Program-made: the position numbers and the translations under genes
The notes under the pieces: model-generated
What the model was told of the DNA's origin: nothing
The model's database searches: none
The model's input: the letters and a program-made list of their open reading frames with translations, nothing else
In this document: piece after piece, positions 7,366 to 16,731 of the stretch
Numbering within the stretch: position 1 is the stretch's first letter
Layout of the letters: each line of letters starts with the position of its first letter
Source: JACVRX01 sp046726315
GTDB taxonomy: Bacteria > Actinomycetota > Actinomycetes > Jiangellales > Jiangellaceae
Length of the DNA: 64,000 bases
Direction of reading: 5' to 3'
Assembly (NCBI GenBank): GCA_046726315.1
Contig: JBKPAG010000014.1
Span: 1 to 64,000 of the forward strand

Positions 7366-8922
7366 TCAGCGGTCCGGGTACAACGAGTAGTTCGGGAAAT
7401 TGCCGTAGAGGCGCTCGACCTCGCCGGCCGGCCCGAGCGTCACCGCCTGGACCAGGAGGTCGCCGCCTACGAACGCGCCTTTCCAGGACTCGCCGATCCC
7501 ACCGAAGACCTCTTCCCGGTCTCCCCGGCTACGCGGCCGGTTGATACCCACCTTGAACGCTTGCAGCTGCTCTCCTACTCGGGCCGCGAAGTCGTGGTCG
7601 TCCGTGGCGATGCTTGCCACCAGGCAGCCGTTGCTGACGTTCATCGCCGCGAGGAATTCGGCCTCGGTGTCCACGCACACGACCGAATCGAGCGGCCCGA
7701 ATGGCTCAGCATGGTGCAGCGACCATTGTGGCGGCGGCTCGAGCACCGCGGCTGGGGCAATATATGCCGAGGTGTCCTGTCCGTCGAGGAACCGCCCGTC
7801 TCCCACCGACCCGTGGTACAGCGGCAACCCACGACCGGCCAGCGCCTCGTCGAACTGCTCGGCGAGCTCGCTGGCCTTGCGGGCGTGGATGACCGGTCCG
7901 AAGTCGAGTTCAGGAAGCGGATCGTCGGGCGACGCGACGGCGAGCGGATGACCGAACCGGATGTCCTCGATCACCGGCAGAAAGGTCTCGAGGAACGCCG
8001 GCAGCAAGCGGCGCTGAACGACGTAACGCGGATATGCCGTGCACCGCTGTTTGGCGTACTCGAAACCCTTCCGCACGTGCTGGGCGAGCAAATCCCACTC
8101 GGTGAAATCCCAAATGCCCCAGGCGTTGAGGCCCTCCTGCTCGAGGAAGTGCCGGCGGCTCTTGTCCGAGAGGGTGGTCGCGGCGGCCCGGCCATTTGAC
8201 CGGCCACCGACGAACGCCAGCGCCCCGATGCCGTCGCTGCTGATCAGAACGTCGCCGAGCTGACTCCCCACGCCGGAGACGAGGGTGACCGGCAGCCCGG
8301 CGCGCTTGAGGAATGCATGCGCGAGCGTCAGGCAATGGAAGCCACCCTGGCTTGGCGTCTTGGCGACGACTGCGTTGCCGGCGAGCGCTTGCACGAGCTC
8401 GGCGTGGACTTGCACGCTCATCGGGTAGTTCCAGCTCGCGATGTTGGAGACCGGGCCGGAGAGTGGGCGTCGCTCGTCAGCCGTGCCGAGCGCGAGTTGC
8501 CGTTCGATCTCGTCGACGTACCACCGCACACCGTCCAGGCACCGGTCGACGTCGGCGCAGGCGAGCCGCCACGGCTTGCCGATCTCCCACACGAGTAACA
8601 ACGCGAGCAGGTCGCGGTGCGCGGTGAGATCGTCGACGGCCTGGGTAACGCGCTCCCGTCGTTCCTCTAGGCCTACCTTGCCCCAGGCTTCGTGCTGACG
8701 GCGAGCGTCCTCCACGGCTGAAAACGCCATGGCGTGGTCCACCCTTGGAGGTCCCTGGATCGGCGAACCGTCGACCGGAGTGACATGGTCGCCGGGCCGG
8801 CCGATCCGCCGCCACTCTCCTGCGACCAGGTTGAGAATCCGGTCCGAATCGAAGGCCTCCGGCGCGACAGACTCGCATCGGGCATAGGTCTCCGCCCATG
8901 ACGTTCCCGGCTTCAGCTGCAC
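7366..8922 (-). CDS. Aldehyde dehydrogenase family protein
   Basis: A 518-aa NAD(P)-dependent aldehyde dehydrogenase fold. Visible are the Asn of 'IASWNYPM' (catalytic Asn region), 'KTPSQG' in the cofactor site, the general-base Glu in 'FLEQEGLNAWG' (about residue 262) and the nucleophilic Cys in 'KQRCTAYPR' (about 292). The C-terminus ends in 'FPNYSLYPDR'. The sequence is divergent from betaine- or succinate-semialdehyde enzymes, so the substrate cannot be named. It is preceded by 29 bp and a divergent hypothetical gene. Confidence 0.87.
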   Translation of the reverse strand: MQLKPGTSWAETYARCESVAPEAFDSDRILNLVAGEWRRIGRPGDHVTPVDGSPIQGPPRVDHAMAFSAVEDARRQHEAWGKVGLEERRERVTQAVDDLTAHRDLLALLLVWEIGKPWRLACADVDRCLDGVRWYVDEIERQLALGTADERRPLSGPVSNIASWNYPMSVQVHAELVQALAGNAVVAKTPSQGGFHCLTLAHAFLKRAGLPVTLVSGVGSQLGDVLISSDGIGALAFVGGRSNGRAAATTLSDKSRRHFLEQEGLNAWGIWDFTEWDLLAQHVRKGFEYAKQRCTAYPRYVVQRRLLPAFLETFLPVIEDIRFGHPLAVASPDDPLPELDFGPVIHARKASELAEQFDEALAGRGLPLYHGSVGDGRFLDGQDTSAYIAPAAVLEPPPQWSLHHAEPFGPLDSVVCVDTEAEFLAAMNVSNGCLVASIATDDHDFAARVGEQLQAFKVGINRPRSRGDREEVFGGIGESWKGAFVGGDLLVQAVTLGPAGEVERLYGNFPNYSLYPDR

Positions 8923-8951
8923 ACCGGCAACCTTAGAGTCAGACTCGACGC

Positions 8952-9512
8952 ATGAGCGGGGACGGACCTGTGGCGTTCTGGCGTGCTGTCAGCCGGCTGC
9001 GGCAAGATCGCGCCCTTGGGCTGCACGAGCTCGAGATCTGTTTTGCCGAAGCGGCGACACCGGACGCGTTGGATGGCAGGCTCCGGGGTCGCTTGCTCGC
9101 CATGACCGTTGGGCTCGGTGTCGACTGGCCGGCCGAGGCGGTTACCCGGCTGTGGATGCCCTGGCTGGGCAAAACCTTCGACCGTTCCACAAGCACCGGA
9201 CGGAACGACTTCACCGCCGGTGCCGGGCGATTGATCCGGTTCACGCTTCCGCGCTATCCCGAGCTGAGAGTGGAAAGCGCGCGACGATGCAGCGCATTCG
9301 AGTTCCGCACGTCCACCTGCCCCAGCGCCCTCGATTCCGGAACCAAGGTGCTCCGAATCGACTACCGCGACGTGCCGGAGAATCCGTCGTGGCCGGTCCG
9401 TCGAGTGCTCGACGAGCTGGTCACCGTTGACGATGGGCTCTACCTTGGCCAGGCGCTGCTCGAATGGCGCGGCTCGCTGCGCCGAGCTGCGTGGTTCTCC
9501 TTGGAGAGGTAG
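8952..9512 (+). CDS. Hypothetical protein, 186 aa
   Basis: Starts at ATG 8952, divergent from the aldehyde dehydrogenase with a very short gap. It is a soluble alpha/beta protein with several Trp residues ('GVDWPAEAVTRLWMPWLGKTF', given in part) and a mid-part 'RNDFTAGAGRLIRFTLPRYP'. No signal peptide, membrane helix or known motif is visible. The next gene starts 9 bp later, so the two may be co-transcribed, but no function is inferred from that. Confidence 0.65.
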   Translation: MSGDGPVAFWRAVSRLRQDRALGLHELEICFAEAATPDALDGRLRGRLLAMTVGLGVDWPAEAVTRLWMPWLGKTFDRSTSTGRNDFTAGAGRLIRFTLPRYPELRVESARRCSAFEFRTSTCPSALDSGTKVLRIDYRDVPENPSWPVRRVLDELVTVDDGLYLGQALLEWRGSLRRAAWFSLER

Positions 9513-9521
9513 CGCTCTCCA

Positions 9522-9908
9522 GTGGTGATCCCGAGGCAGGTCGCTCGGTTCAACCGGATCGTCACCAACCGGGTCTCGTCGCTCGTTGCTGGCCGCCTGC
9601 CGGGGTTCGGGATCATCGACCACACCGGCCGGCGGTCCGGCCGCGCGTACCGCACGCCGGTAAACGTGTTCCAGACGCTTGAGGGTTACGTCGTCGCGCT
9701 TACCTACGGTTCAGACACCGACTGGGTGAAGAACGTGCTCGCGGCGGGCGGCTGCTCGCTGACGGTTCGCGGCCGGCAGGTGCGACTCAGCAATCCGCGG
9801 ATCGTCCGCAACGAGTCGAACAGCGACGTTCCAGTCGTCGTCCGCCCGATGCTCGCCCTGCTCGGCGTTTCGGAGTTCCTCTACGTTTCGGACAACCCGT
9901 CGGCCTGA
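9522..9908 (+). CDS. Deazaflavin (F420)-dependent nitroreductase-family protein
   Basis: A 128-aa protein of the DDN/F420H2-dependent quinone reductase family. 'IIDHTGRRSGRAYRTPVNVF' is the family's signature loop that holds the F420 phosphate; 'WVKNVLAAGGCSLTVRG' is the typical following segment. The family reduces quinones or nitro compounds with F420H2 at the membrane or in the cytoplasm. The start is GTG 9522; GGAGAGG lies about 15 bp upstream. A second, decayed gene of this family lies at 46.9 kb. Confidence 0.85.
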   Translation: MVIPRQVARFNRIVTNRVSSLVAGRLPGFGIIDHTGRRSGRAYRTPVNVFQTLEGYVVALTYGSDTDWVKNVLAAGGCSLTVRGRQVRLSNPRIVRNESNSDVPVVVRPMLALLGVSEFLYVSDNPSA

Positions 9909-9923
9909 GGGGGTGGTATGTGC

Positions 9924-11407
9924 TCAGCGAGCACGGTCGCCGAGCCGTAGCCAGGTATCCGCGGCGGCTGCGACGGCGTCGCGTGTAGCGTCGTACATCG
10001 CCTGAGCCTCGGGTGGGTCCTCGCCGATTGCCGTGATGCCGAAGCGGCCGTCGATGCCAAGGCCCGCAAGCATGTGCAGAACGACGCCTGTCCCGATTCG
10101 ATGGTCGAAGCACAATCTCGCGGCCTTGACAGCGTCGATGGCGACCCCGGGCGGAAGGCCAAGCCACGAAATGTCGACAAGATTGTCGGTGCAGCAGTAT
10201 GCGCGCTGACTACCGTCCGCGGCGACCCAGGTTCCCACCTCCGCGTCGTACCTGCCGGGCACGAGACTTCGCATTGCTGCGTACGGGTGCGTTGTTCCTC
10301 CCTTGGCGCAGGTTTGCCTCGAGCGCATACAGCGACCACCGGCGGGGGGCGTCCCGCGTGGCGCGAAGTCGACGCTCGCCCGGCCTACCACGCCGGCGGC
10401 TGCGAGTTGCTCCCCGATTGCGTATCCGTACCGTGCCAACGTCTTCGCATACGCCGGATCGGCAGGGAATCGGCAACCGGTGTAGACCTGCGCCGCCTCG
10501 CCGCCCAGCACCTGCTCATGAGTCGCTCGCACGACGATTTCGCCGTCCGGCTGCAAGTCGAGTTGCACGCTCGGACTACTGAACTCAACGCCCGTTACGA
10601 GTTCCTCGACGACCCCGCCTGCTTCCAGATCGGTGAGGTACCACGCGGGCAACCCCATCACCCGGCGGCGTACGGCGTCAGCGCCAGAAGCCTCGCCATC
10701 CGGCTCTCGAATGTCGAGCAAGACGTTTCCGTCGCCCGCACCGCTGTCATCGTGCTTGATAACGGCTGTGCGGACATCGGGACGAGCTGCTTGTATCGCG
10801 CCAACGGCCGCGACCACATCCCCGACGGTTCGTACATCCTCCCGGCCGTAGGGCACCGGGACTCCCGCCTCGACGAAGATGCGTCGGCCGACGCTCTTGA
10901 AGCCGAGGTGGCGCAGCGCGGGATCCATTCCGTTGATCGGGGCCTGCAGCTGCTCGGCGACAGCGACCTCGCTCTCCGTCACATTCCAAGGCTCGACCAT
11001 GACCAGCCGGTCACCGATGTGCTCCCGCAAGCGCGTGATCAGCTCCGGTCGGCCGAGCAGCTTGTCGGCCAAGCTGTGCACTGACGTGTCGTCCAGGGCG
11101 ACAAAGCGGGTATGCCGCGCGAAGGCGTCTGGCCGCAGCCCGACAGTGCGGTAGTACTCGGCCACCTCCGACGTCGGGCCGACGAACACAGGTGGACGAT
11201 CTCGCAATCGGGGATGCGGTGGACCATGAGACCGGCCAGCAGAAAGCGGTGCTCGAGCGCCGAGATGCGCTCTCCGTAGTGCGACAACAGCGACTCGCCC
11301 ACGCTGTACGACGCGAGTGCGATCACGACATGCGGCGTTCGCGACCCGGGACGATTGGCCGCCAACACGCTCCCCAGGCCGGGCTGCAGTTCAGCGAATG
11401 TCTTCAT
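9924..11407 (-). pseudogene. PGM1-type ATP-grasp peptide ligase, multiple frameshifts
   Basis: The gene opens at ATG 11407 (GGAGCGAGGGG upstream) with 'MKTFAELQPGLGSVLAANR' and runs to '...HRIPDCEIVHL'. Near 11188-11196 the frame must change by -1 to continue as 'VFVGPTSEVAEYYRTVG'. The body has ATP-grasp features ('TAVIKHDDSGAGDGN', 'GVVEELVTGVEFSSPS'). Near the C6 run (plus-strand G6, 10344-10349) it changes again, since 'RRWSLYALEANLR' is in another frame, and it returns near 10305 for 'KGGTTHPYAAMRSL'. The family (named after pheganomycin ligase PGM1) joins peptides using ATP. As read, the catalytic E/N-L-R-K-G segment is garbled. Confidence 0.75.
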
Positions 11408-11598
11408 CGGGCCCCCTCGCTCCGACCCTCCGGCCTAGTGCTGCCGAACTTCGCCTGTCCAGATGTTCATAAAAGGGCTAATCGGGAGCCAATGACGGAA
11501 ATCTCGGGCGCGAGGACGGGCGTCACATCGACCATCGCAGGACGACCAAGCGCAGACCTCCGGACCCATTCCCCACGGTACGAGGCCGCCGAACAGAG

Positions 11599-11865
11599 TC
11601 AGGCGGACAGGTGTGCCGGCTTGTGTGTGACGTCCTCGATCTCGGACGCAGCCTTGTCCAACAGCTGATGGACCAGATCCGAGAGTGCGCGAGCCGCCGC
11701 GATCTCCTCACCGATCTGGGGCTGGGCCGGATCGGCCGGGTTGCGCCGGGCCTGTCCGCGCCCTTGCAGCTCCGATCCGTCCGGCAGCCTCATCAGGCTT
11801 GCGGCCGAGGTCAGCGACTCGTCTTCCTCGAACTGGATTTCGACGTTCCATCCGATGGGCGGCAT
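11599..11865 (-). CDS. DUF1876 domain protein
   Basis: An 88-aa small protein that matches the DUF1876 pattern: a beta start 'WNVEIQFEEDESLTSAASLM', then 'GRGQARRNPADPAQPQIGEE' and a helix 'AAARALSDLVHQLLDKAASEI'. These proteins are typical of actinobacteria and have a fold related to double-stranded-RNA-binding domains; their role is unknown. The start at ATG 11865 is chosen because GGAGG lies about 12 bp upstream and it removes a non-conserved 43-residue lead. Between 11408 and 11598 no gene is seen. Confidence 0.85.
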   Translation of the reverse strand: MPPIGWNVEIQFEEDESLTSAASLMRLPDGSELQGRGQARRNPADPAQPQIGEEIAAARALSDLVHQLLDKAASEIEDVTHKPAHLSA

Positions 11866-11959
11866 ACCCGACCACCACCTCCGCAGGTATCCCTCGATGC
11901 GGTGAACACACGGTAGTCCTCTGCATACCTTCGGGCATACCGTTGACCAAGGCGGAACC

Positions 11960-13058
11960 ATGACCGAAGCGCCCACTATCGACGATCCCTTCACCGTGCC
12001 GACCAGTCACTGGCATCGGCTCGACGACGGCCGGGTTCAATGCGACGTGTGCCCGCGCGCCTGCCGGCTGCACGAGGGTCAGCGCGGCCTGTGCTTCGTC
12101 CGCGCCCGCGTGCAGGACCAGATCGTGCTGACGTCGTACGGGCGGTCAAGCGGGTTCTGCGTGGACCCGGTGGAGAAGAAGCCGCTCAACCACTTCTTGC
12201 CCGGCTCGCCAGTCCTCTCGTTCGGTACCGCAGGCTGGAACCTGGCCTGCAAGTTCTGCCAGAACTGGGACATCTCCAAGTCTCGGGAGATCGACACCCT
12301 GGCCGACCAGGCGTCTGCGCAGACGATCGCGCGGACGGCGGAGTCGCTCGGCTGCCGGAGCGTCGCGTTCACCTACAACGACCCGGTGATCTTCTGGGAA
12401 TACGCCGCCGATGTCGCCGACGCCTGTCACGAGCGGGATCAAAGCGATCGCGGTGACGGCCGGGTTCATGTGTGCCGAGCCGCGGGCTGAGTTCTACGCG
12501 CACATTGATGCGGCAAACGTCGACCTGAAGGCGTTCACCGACGACTTCTACCACCGGGTGTGCGCAGCCCGCCTCGACCCGGTGCTGGACACGTTGCGCT
12601 TCCTTCGATACGAGACCGACGTCTGGTTCGAGATCACCACGCTGCTCATCCCTGGCCACAACGACTCCGACGCCGAGATCGACGCCGAGACCCGGTGGAT
12701 CGCTGACATGCTGGGACCCGACGTGCCGCTGCATTTCACGGCATTCCACCCCGACTACAAGATGCTCGACGTGCCGCGTACGCCGGCGTCGACCCTCGGT
12801 CGGGCGCGCCAGATCGCTGTATCCAATGGCCTGAACTTCGTCTACACCGGCAACGTCCATGATCCCGAGGGCGGCACGACGTACTGCCCCAATTGCGGGT
12901 CTGCCCTGATCGTCCGTGACTGGTACGACATCCGCGGTTATCAGCTCGACGAGCATGGCAACTGCCGGACTTGTGGCACCCAGATACCCGGTGTGTTCGA
13001 CGGCCCCTTGGAACGCTGGGGACGCCGCCGGCTGCCGGTTGTCGTCGCCGGTCGCTGA
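11960..13058 (+). pseudogene. amrS: AMMECR1-linked radical SAM protein, frameshifted and lacking one cluster Cys
   Basis: The 5' part (11960 to about 12433) has 'CDVCPRACRLHEGQRGLC', 'DPVEKKPLNHFLPGSPVLSF' and 'CKFCQNWDISKSRE', as in the AmmeMemoRadiSam/PflA-like family. The 3' part ('GIKAIAVTAGF...') continues in another frame from about 12436 to 13058 and ends in a zinc-ribbon-like 'CPNCGSA...CRTCGTQ'. Family proteins have CxxxCxxC for the 4Fe-4S cluster. Here the first Cys is Trp (codon 93, TGG; then C97 and C100). Frame loss plus this change suggest a dead gene. Confidence 0.82.
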
Positions 13059-13171
13059 CCTCTACCGACGGTCGATAATGCGAACCCATCCCCTGCGGCG
13101 CCGACGGCAGCGGTTTGCAACAGTCCCGTATTTGTCACGGCTGAGGCGGCTCCGTGACCTAGGAGGTCGTA

Positions 13172-14080
13172 GTGACCGTCGCACGGGAACCCGCAGCCAG
13201 CAGCCAGCGCCACAGCGGCGAGGATCAGGTGGCTCTGGCCGCCTTCGTTACGTATTCGCTTCTCGCCGGCGGCAACGCGGTTGGCATCAGGTTCAGCAAT
13301 CGCGAGCTTGCTCCGCTGTGGGGCGCCGGTCTGCGTTTCGCGCTCGGTGCGGCTTTGCTGCTGGCAGTAGCGGCGCTGCTACGCCTGACGATTCCCCGGG
13401 GTAGAGCGCTGGCCGGTGCGTTGCTGTACGGCGCGCTCACTTTCGGCGGGGCGTTTGCATTTGCCTACTACGCACTGGTTCGGATGCACGCGGGGTTCGG
13501 CCAGATCGTTCTGGCGCTCGTGCCACTCGCCACGCTGTTGCTCGCGGTGCTCTGGCGCCAGGAGCGGTTCCGGGCTGCGGCCGTTGCCGGCTGTCTACTT
13601 TCCCTTGCTGGAATCGCGGTGATGTCGCAGGCGCCGCTCAGAGAGTCGGTCCCATTGCCGTCACTGCTGGCGGCGATCGGCAGCGTGCTGTGTTTCGCGC
13701 AAGGCGCCGTTCTTGTTCGTCGGTTCCCGCCGCTACACCCGGTGACCTTGAACGCCCTCGGCATGGCGATGGGAGCGGCGCTGTTACTGGTCACTTCGGC
13801 CATCGCTGCGGAGCGGTGGACGTTCCCGAATCGGGCCGAGACATGGTGGGCAATCGCCTATCTCGTGGTGATCGGGTCAGGTGTGGTGTTCGTCTTGTAC
13901 GTCGTCGTGCTCCGTCACTGGGCCGCGTCGCGGGCGGCGTACGGGTTCGTGCTCATCCCGTTCGTCACGGTCGTCCTTTCGGCGTGGCTGGACGACGAGC
14001 CAATCAGCGCGGGCCTTGTCCTGGGCGGACTACTCGTCCTTGCCGGCGTCTACGTCGGAGCCCTGCGTGGTCGCGAGTAA
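13172..14080 (+). CDS. EamA/DMT-family transporter
   Basis: A 302-aa protein with about ten hydrophobic helices in two halves, as in EamA drug/metabolite exporters. Segments such as 'GALTFGGAFAFAYYALVRMH' and the C-terminal 'GLVLGGLLVLAGVYVGAL' are typical. It should sit in the cytoplasmic membrane and export small metabolites; the substrate is unknown. The GTG start has AGGAGG about 8 bp upstream. Confidence 0.88.
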   Translation: MTVAREPAASSQRHSGEDQVALAAFVTYSLLAGGNAVGIRFSNRELAPLWGAGLRFALGAALLLAVAALLRLTIPRGRALAGALLYGALTFGGAFAFAYYALVRMHAGFGQIVLALVPLATLLLAVLWRQERFRAAAVAGCLLSLAGIAVMSQAPLRESVPLPSLLAAIGSVLCFAQGAVLVRRFPPLHPVTLNALGMAMGAALLLVTSAIAAERWTFPNRAETWWAIAYLVVIGSGVVFVLYVVVLRHWAASRAAYGFVLIPFVTVVLSAWLDDEPISAGLVLGGLLVLAGVYVGALRGRE

Positions 14081-14098
14081 GTCGCCATGGCCTGCGCG

Positions 14099-14419
14099 TT
14101 ATTCCGGGAAACCCCTGCCGCCGACGGGACGGATCTCGATCTGCTCCGGCATTCCTTCGAGCAGCGGCATCGCCTTCTCCACGAACGGTCGCAATTCGGG
14201 ATTCTCGAGCGCCTCGGCGTGCGTTTCTTTGCTGGTCCACAGATCGACTACCCAGATGACGTTGGGGTCCTCGGTGGCTTCGCTGACCAGGTACAGGAAG
14301 CAATCGGAGTTGTCGTCGAACAGCGTGCCCGACTCGAGCAAGATGTCCACAACGTGCTGGCGTTGGTCCGGCTTCGTGGTGAGCTTGTTGAGGAGCGCGT
14401 ACGTCATGGCTATGTGCAC
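14099..14419 (-). CDS. Antibiotic-biosynthesis-monooxygenase (ABM) domain protein
   Basis: A 106-aa dimeric alpha/beta-barrel protein of the ABM/YgiN group. 'LNKLTTKPDQRQHVVDILLE' gives the first helix, 'VWVVDLWTSKETHAEALENP' the core with the Trp and His often found in the family. A second start at Met5 (14407) is equally possible. Members range from quinol monooxygenases to stress proteins without known substrate. It is convergent with the EamA gene and precedes nothing on its own strand that tells its role. Confidence 0.8.
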   Translation of the reverse strand: MHIAMTYALLNKLTTKPDQRQHVVDILLESGTLFDDNSDCFLYLVSEATEDPNVIWVVDLWTSKETHAEALENPELRPFVEKAMPLLEGMPEQIEIRPVGGRGFPE

Positions 14420-14437
14420 TACCCTAGAGCCGCGGCT

Positions 14438-15181
14438 CTAATCGGCCAGCCTGTCAGGCCGGCCAATCTGCGCGTCCAGCCCGGGCGACCACAGGACACC
14501 GACTGGCCTCTCGTCGGAAATGGGCACACCGGCAGCGACGAGCAAAGCGTCGTCGGAATGCAGCAGTCGGGCCCGGTGTAGCACGTAGGGCGGGTGTGTG
14601 ATCGGGATCCAAGTCGACCCGAGAATGGTGCGGGTGTGCAGCCCCCACCGTGCAGTAAGGAACACGTCCAGTGCCGACAGACGCGGCACGGGCTCGCCTA
14701 CCTCGACCTCGACTTGAGCGACCAGCCGAGGTGGCAGCCGTCTGTGAACATTGAACCCAACGACCGCTGGTGCCTGGCGAGTCGGTTCAAGGTGAGACCA
14801 GAGGTAGGGCAGCCGGGGCACCAACCGGGCTACCAGCGCCATGTCCGGCCGAGTCACGTCCATGGACAAGAAGACGACGCCTTGCCGCCCATAGTCGTCG
14901 ATGGAGTACAGCCGGACGTTGAGCTGGTACATGGGCCCGATGTCAACCACGCCACCAAGCCGTATCGACGGAACAGTGAAGCCGACGATTCCGACATAAG
15001 TCCGGCCGCCAAATGTGTCCGGCCGAGTGCCGTCGGGAAACAGATGGCGCACCGACTCTGACTCGAGCGGCCAGTGCACGAAGAGCATGTCGCGCAACGT
15101 CTGCTGGATGAGAACGGGGCCGGGCAGTGGCGGCGGACTCTCCTGCGGCACCGTCTCGTCTTGATGTGCTGCGCTCACCAA
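14438..15181 (-). CDS. DUF2071 (YqjF-like) protein
   Basis: A 247-aa protein in the DUF2071 family, with 'RDMLFVHWPLESESVRHLFP' and 'TFGGRTYVGIVGFTVPSIRL' near the N-terminus, then 'YSIDDYGRQGVVFLSMDVTR' and 'FLTARWGLHTR'. This acetoacetate-decarboxylase-like fold has no established function in bacteria. It lies 18 bp upstream of the ABM gene on the same strand, so a two-gene unit is likely. Confidence 0.82.
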   Translation of the reverse strand: MVSAAHQDETVPQESPPPLPGPVLIQQTLRDMLFVHWPLESESVRHLFPDGTRPDTFGGRTYVGIVGFTVPSIRLGGVVDIGPMYQLNVRLYSIDDYGRQGVVFLSMDVTRPDMALVARLVPRLPYLWSHLEPTRQAPAVVGFNVHRRLPPRLVAQVEVEVGEPVPRLSALDVFLTARWGLHTRTILGSTWIPITHPPYVLHRARLLHSDDALLVAAGVPISDERPVGVLWSPGLDAQIGRPDRLAD

Positions 15182-15229
15182 GCGTCCGTTCCCGTGATCC
15201 TGGCCGAAACGCGCTTGGCGCGGCAGACG

Positions 15230-15403
15230 TCACCAAACCGAGGCCGGCGAGTCCGGGAAGTGGCTCCTCCACCATGCAGCCCACTGCGAACGGGTTCGTG
15301 CGAACGTGGCGTCGTCCTGGCCATGGCTCAGCATCGCAAGCGAGGCCGGATCCGCCCATTGCAGGTCATCGACGGCGAGGAGGACGACCCCTTCCGTCGC
15401 CGA
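15230..15403 (-). pseudogene. fragment with LuxR/STAND-type Walker B motif
   Basis: A short minus-strand stretch reads 'EGVVLLAVDDLQWADPASLA', the Walker B region of large LuxR/STAND ATPase regulators, then a Trp-rich end 'RSQWAAWWRSHFPDSP' and a stop. A stop also precedes it in frame at 15404. The rest of the roughly 850-bp gap (15182-16039) shows no gene that I can support and looks like eroded coding DNA. Confidence 0.4.
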
Positions 15404-16039
15404 TCATCCGCCGCGTGGTCGGTCCGGTCCAGGAGAAGTCTGTTGGCGTCGATATGCGCAATCGCTCGACTGCCTACTGCAAGCGTTGACGGCAACCGGG
15501 CCATTGACAGCTGGACTGCCCGGCGCTGGGCAACGCCAGGGACGGTCACGGAGCTCGATGATCCGGCGTCGACGGGCGGACACTAGGTAGTCCGGCGACC
15601 CGAGGTGACTTCTCCGAAATGGCAGTCGTCGAGACCGCCCGGCTCGAAGGAGCATTGTCGCCCGGCCCGAGACCCACCCTGCCCCAGGCCGAAGCGCGGC
15701 TCGTCGTCAAGCTGTCGAGGCGGCTCGTCCCTACCGACAGCAGCCGCAACCTGTCGAGCGGTGTTCGATGGACAACAGCTCGTCATGCAACGTCGCGAAC
15801 TTGTCTGGATCGAGGATGCCAGCGGCAGCCAGCAGAGCTGGCTGCCGGACCCCAAGCGGAGACCGCATAGGCCGCTGGTACTCCGGCTCCCAATGGTCAA
15901 TTGCGACGAGGGCTTCGACTGTCAGCGATGCCTCGAGAGCTCGTGGCCATTCCACGTCTCGGAGAGCCGACATTGAGCCTGCCGGGGCTCTCCAACGCTG
16001 ACGAGAGGCCGTCGTAAAGCGTGATCGGCAGGGGTACGA

Positions 16040-16715
16040 CTACCCCGGTGTCAAACCGGCGCGCGGTTTGACGCTCGTCGATGCGCGCACGACGAGCTCG
16101 GGGGCGAACTGAACCTGCTGGTGGTCGTGGTCGGAGTCGCCCACGACCTCCTCGAGCAACAACCGGCCGGCAGTGAGCCCGAGCTTGTGCCGTGGCTGCC
16201 GTACCGACGTCAGCGGAACGGCGGCCGCCGCGGCGAACTCGATGTCGTCGTAGCCGACGATGGCAAGGTCTTCCGGGACGCGCAGTCCGAGCTGAAGGGC
16301 CTCGTGAAGCAGACCCATCGCAAGCAGGTCGTTGGCACACAACACCGCTGTCGGGCGCTGGGCCAGGGGCAATCCCGCGATCCGCGCGCCCGCTTCGCGA
16401 CCCTCGCTGATGGTCGGCGCGTCGGTCTCGACCACAACGAGGTCCCCTGGATCTCTGCCGGCGGCGGACATAGCGCGACAGGCGCCGGCAAGACGATCGG
16501 TCACCTGGCCCAGCAACAGTGGTCCGCCCACGAACCCGATGCGCTCGTGGCCGATGCCGATGAGATGCCCCACTCCCAGCTCGCCGCCGTGGACGTCGTC
16601 CACCGAGACCGAGCACTGTTCGTGGCGGGGGGAAACCCGGTCCACGACCACCACGGGTGTTCCCCGCCGGGGTGGCTGTAACAACCGCAGATCGTGGCGG
16701 GACTGACATCCGGGG
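16040..16715 (-). pseudogene. LacI-family regulator lacking its DNA-binding N-terminus
   Basis: The frame encodes the C-terminal sugar-binding half of a LacI/PurR regulator: 'GTPVVVVDRVSPRHEQCSV', 'GHLIGIGHERIGFVGGP', 'AVLCANDLLAMGLLHEAL' and 'AIVGYDDIEFAAAAAVPLTS'. Sequence similar to the family starts only around 'SRHDLRLLQ'. The helix-turn-helix and about 110 residues of the N-terminal domain are missing, and directly upstream is the divergent GH3 start at 16732. Without its DNA-binding domain it cannot act as a repressor. It was probably the regulator of the neighbouring glycosidase. Confidence 0.75.
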
Positions 16716-16731
16716 CTGTCAAAGGCTGAGC

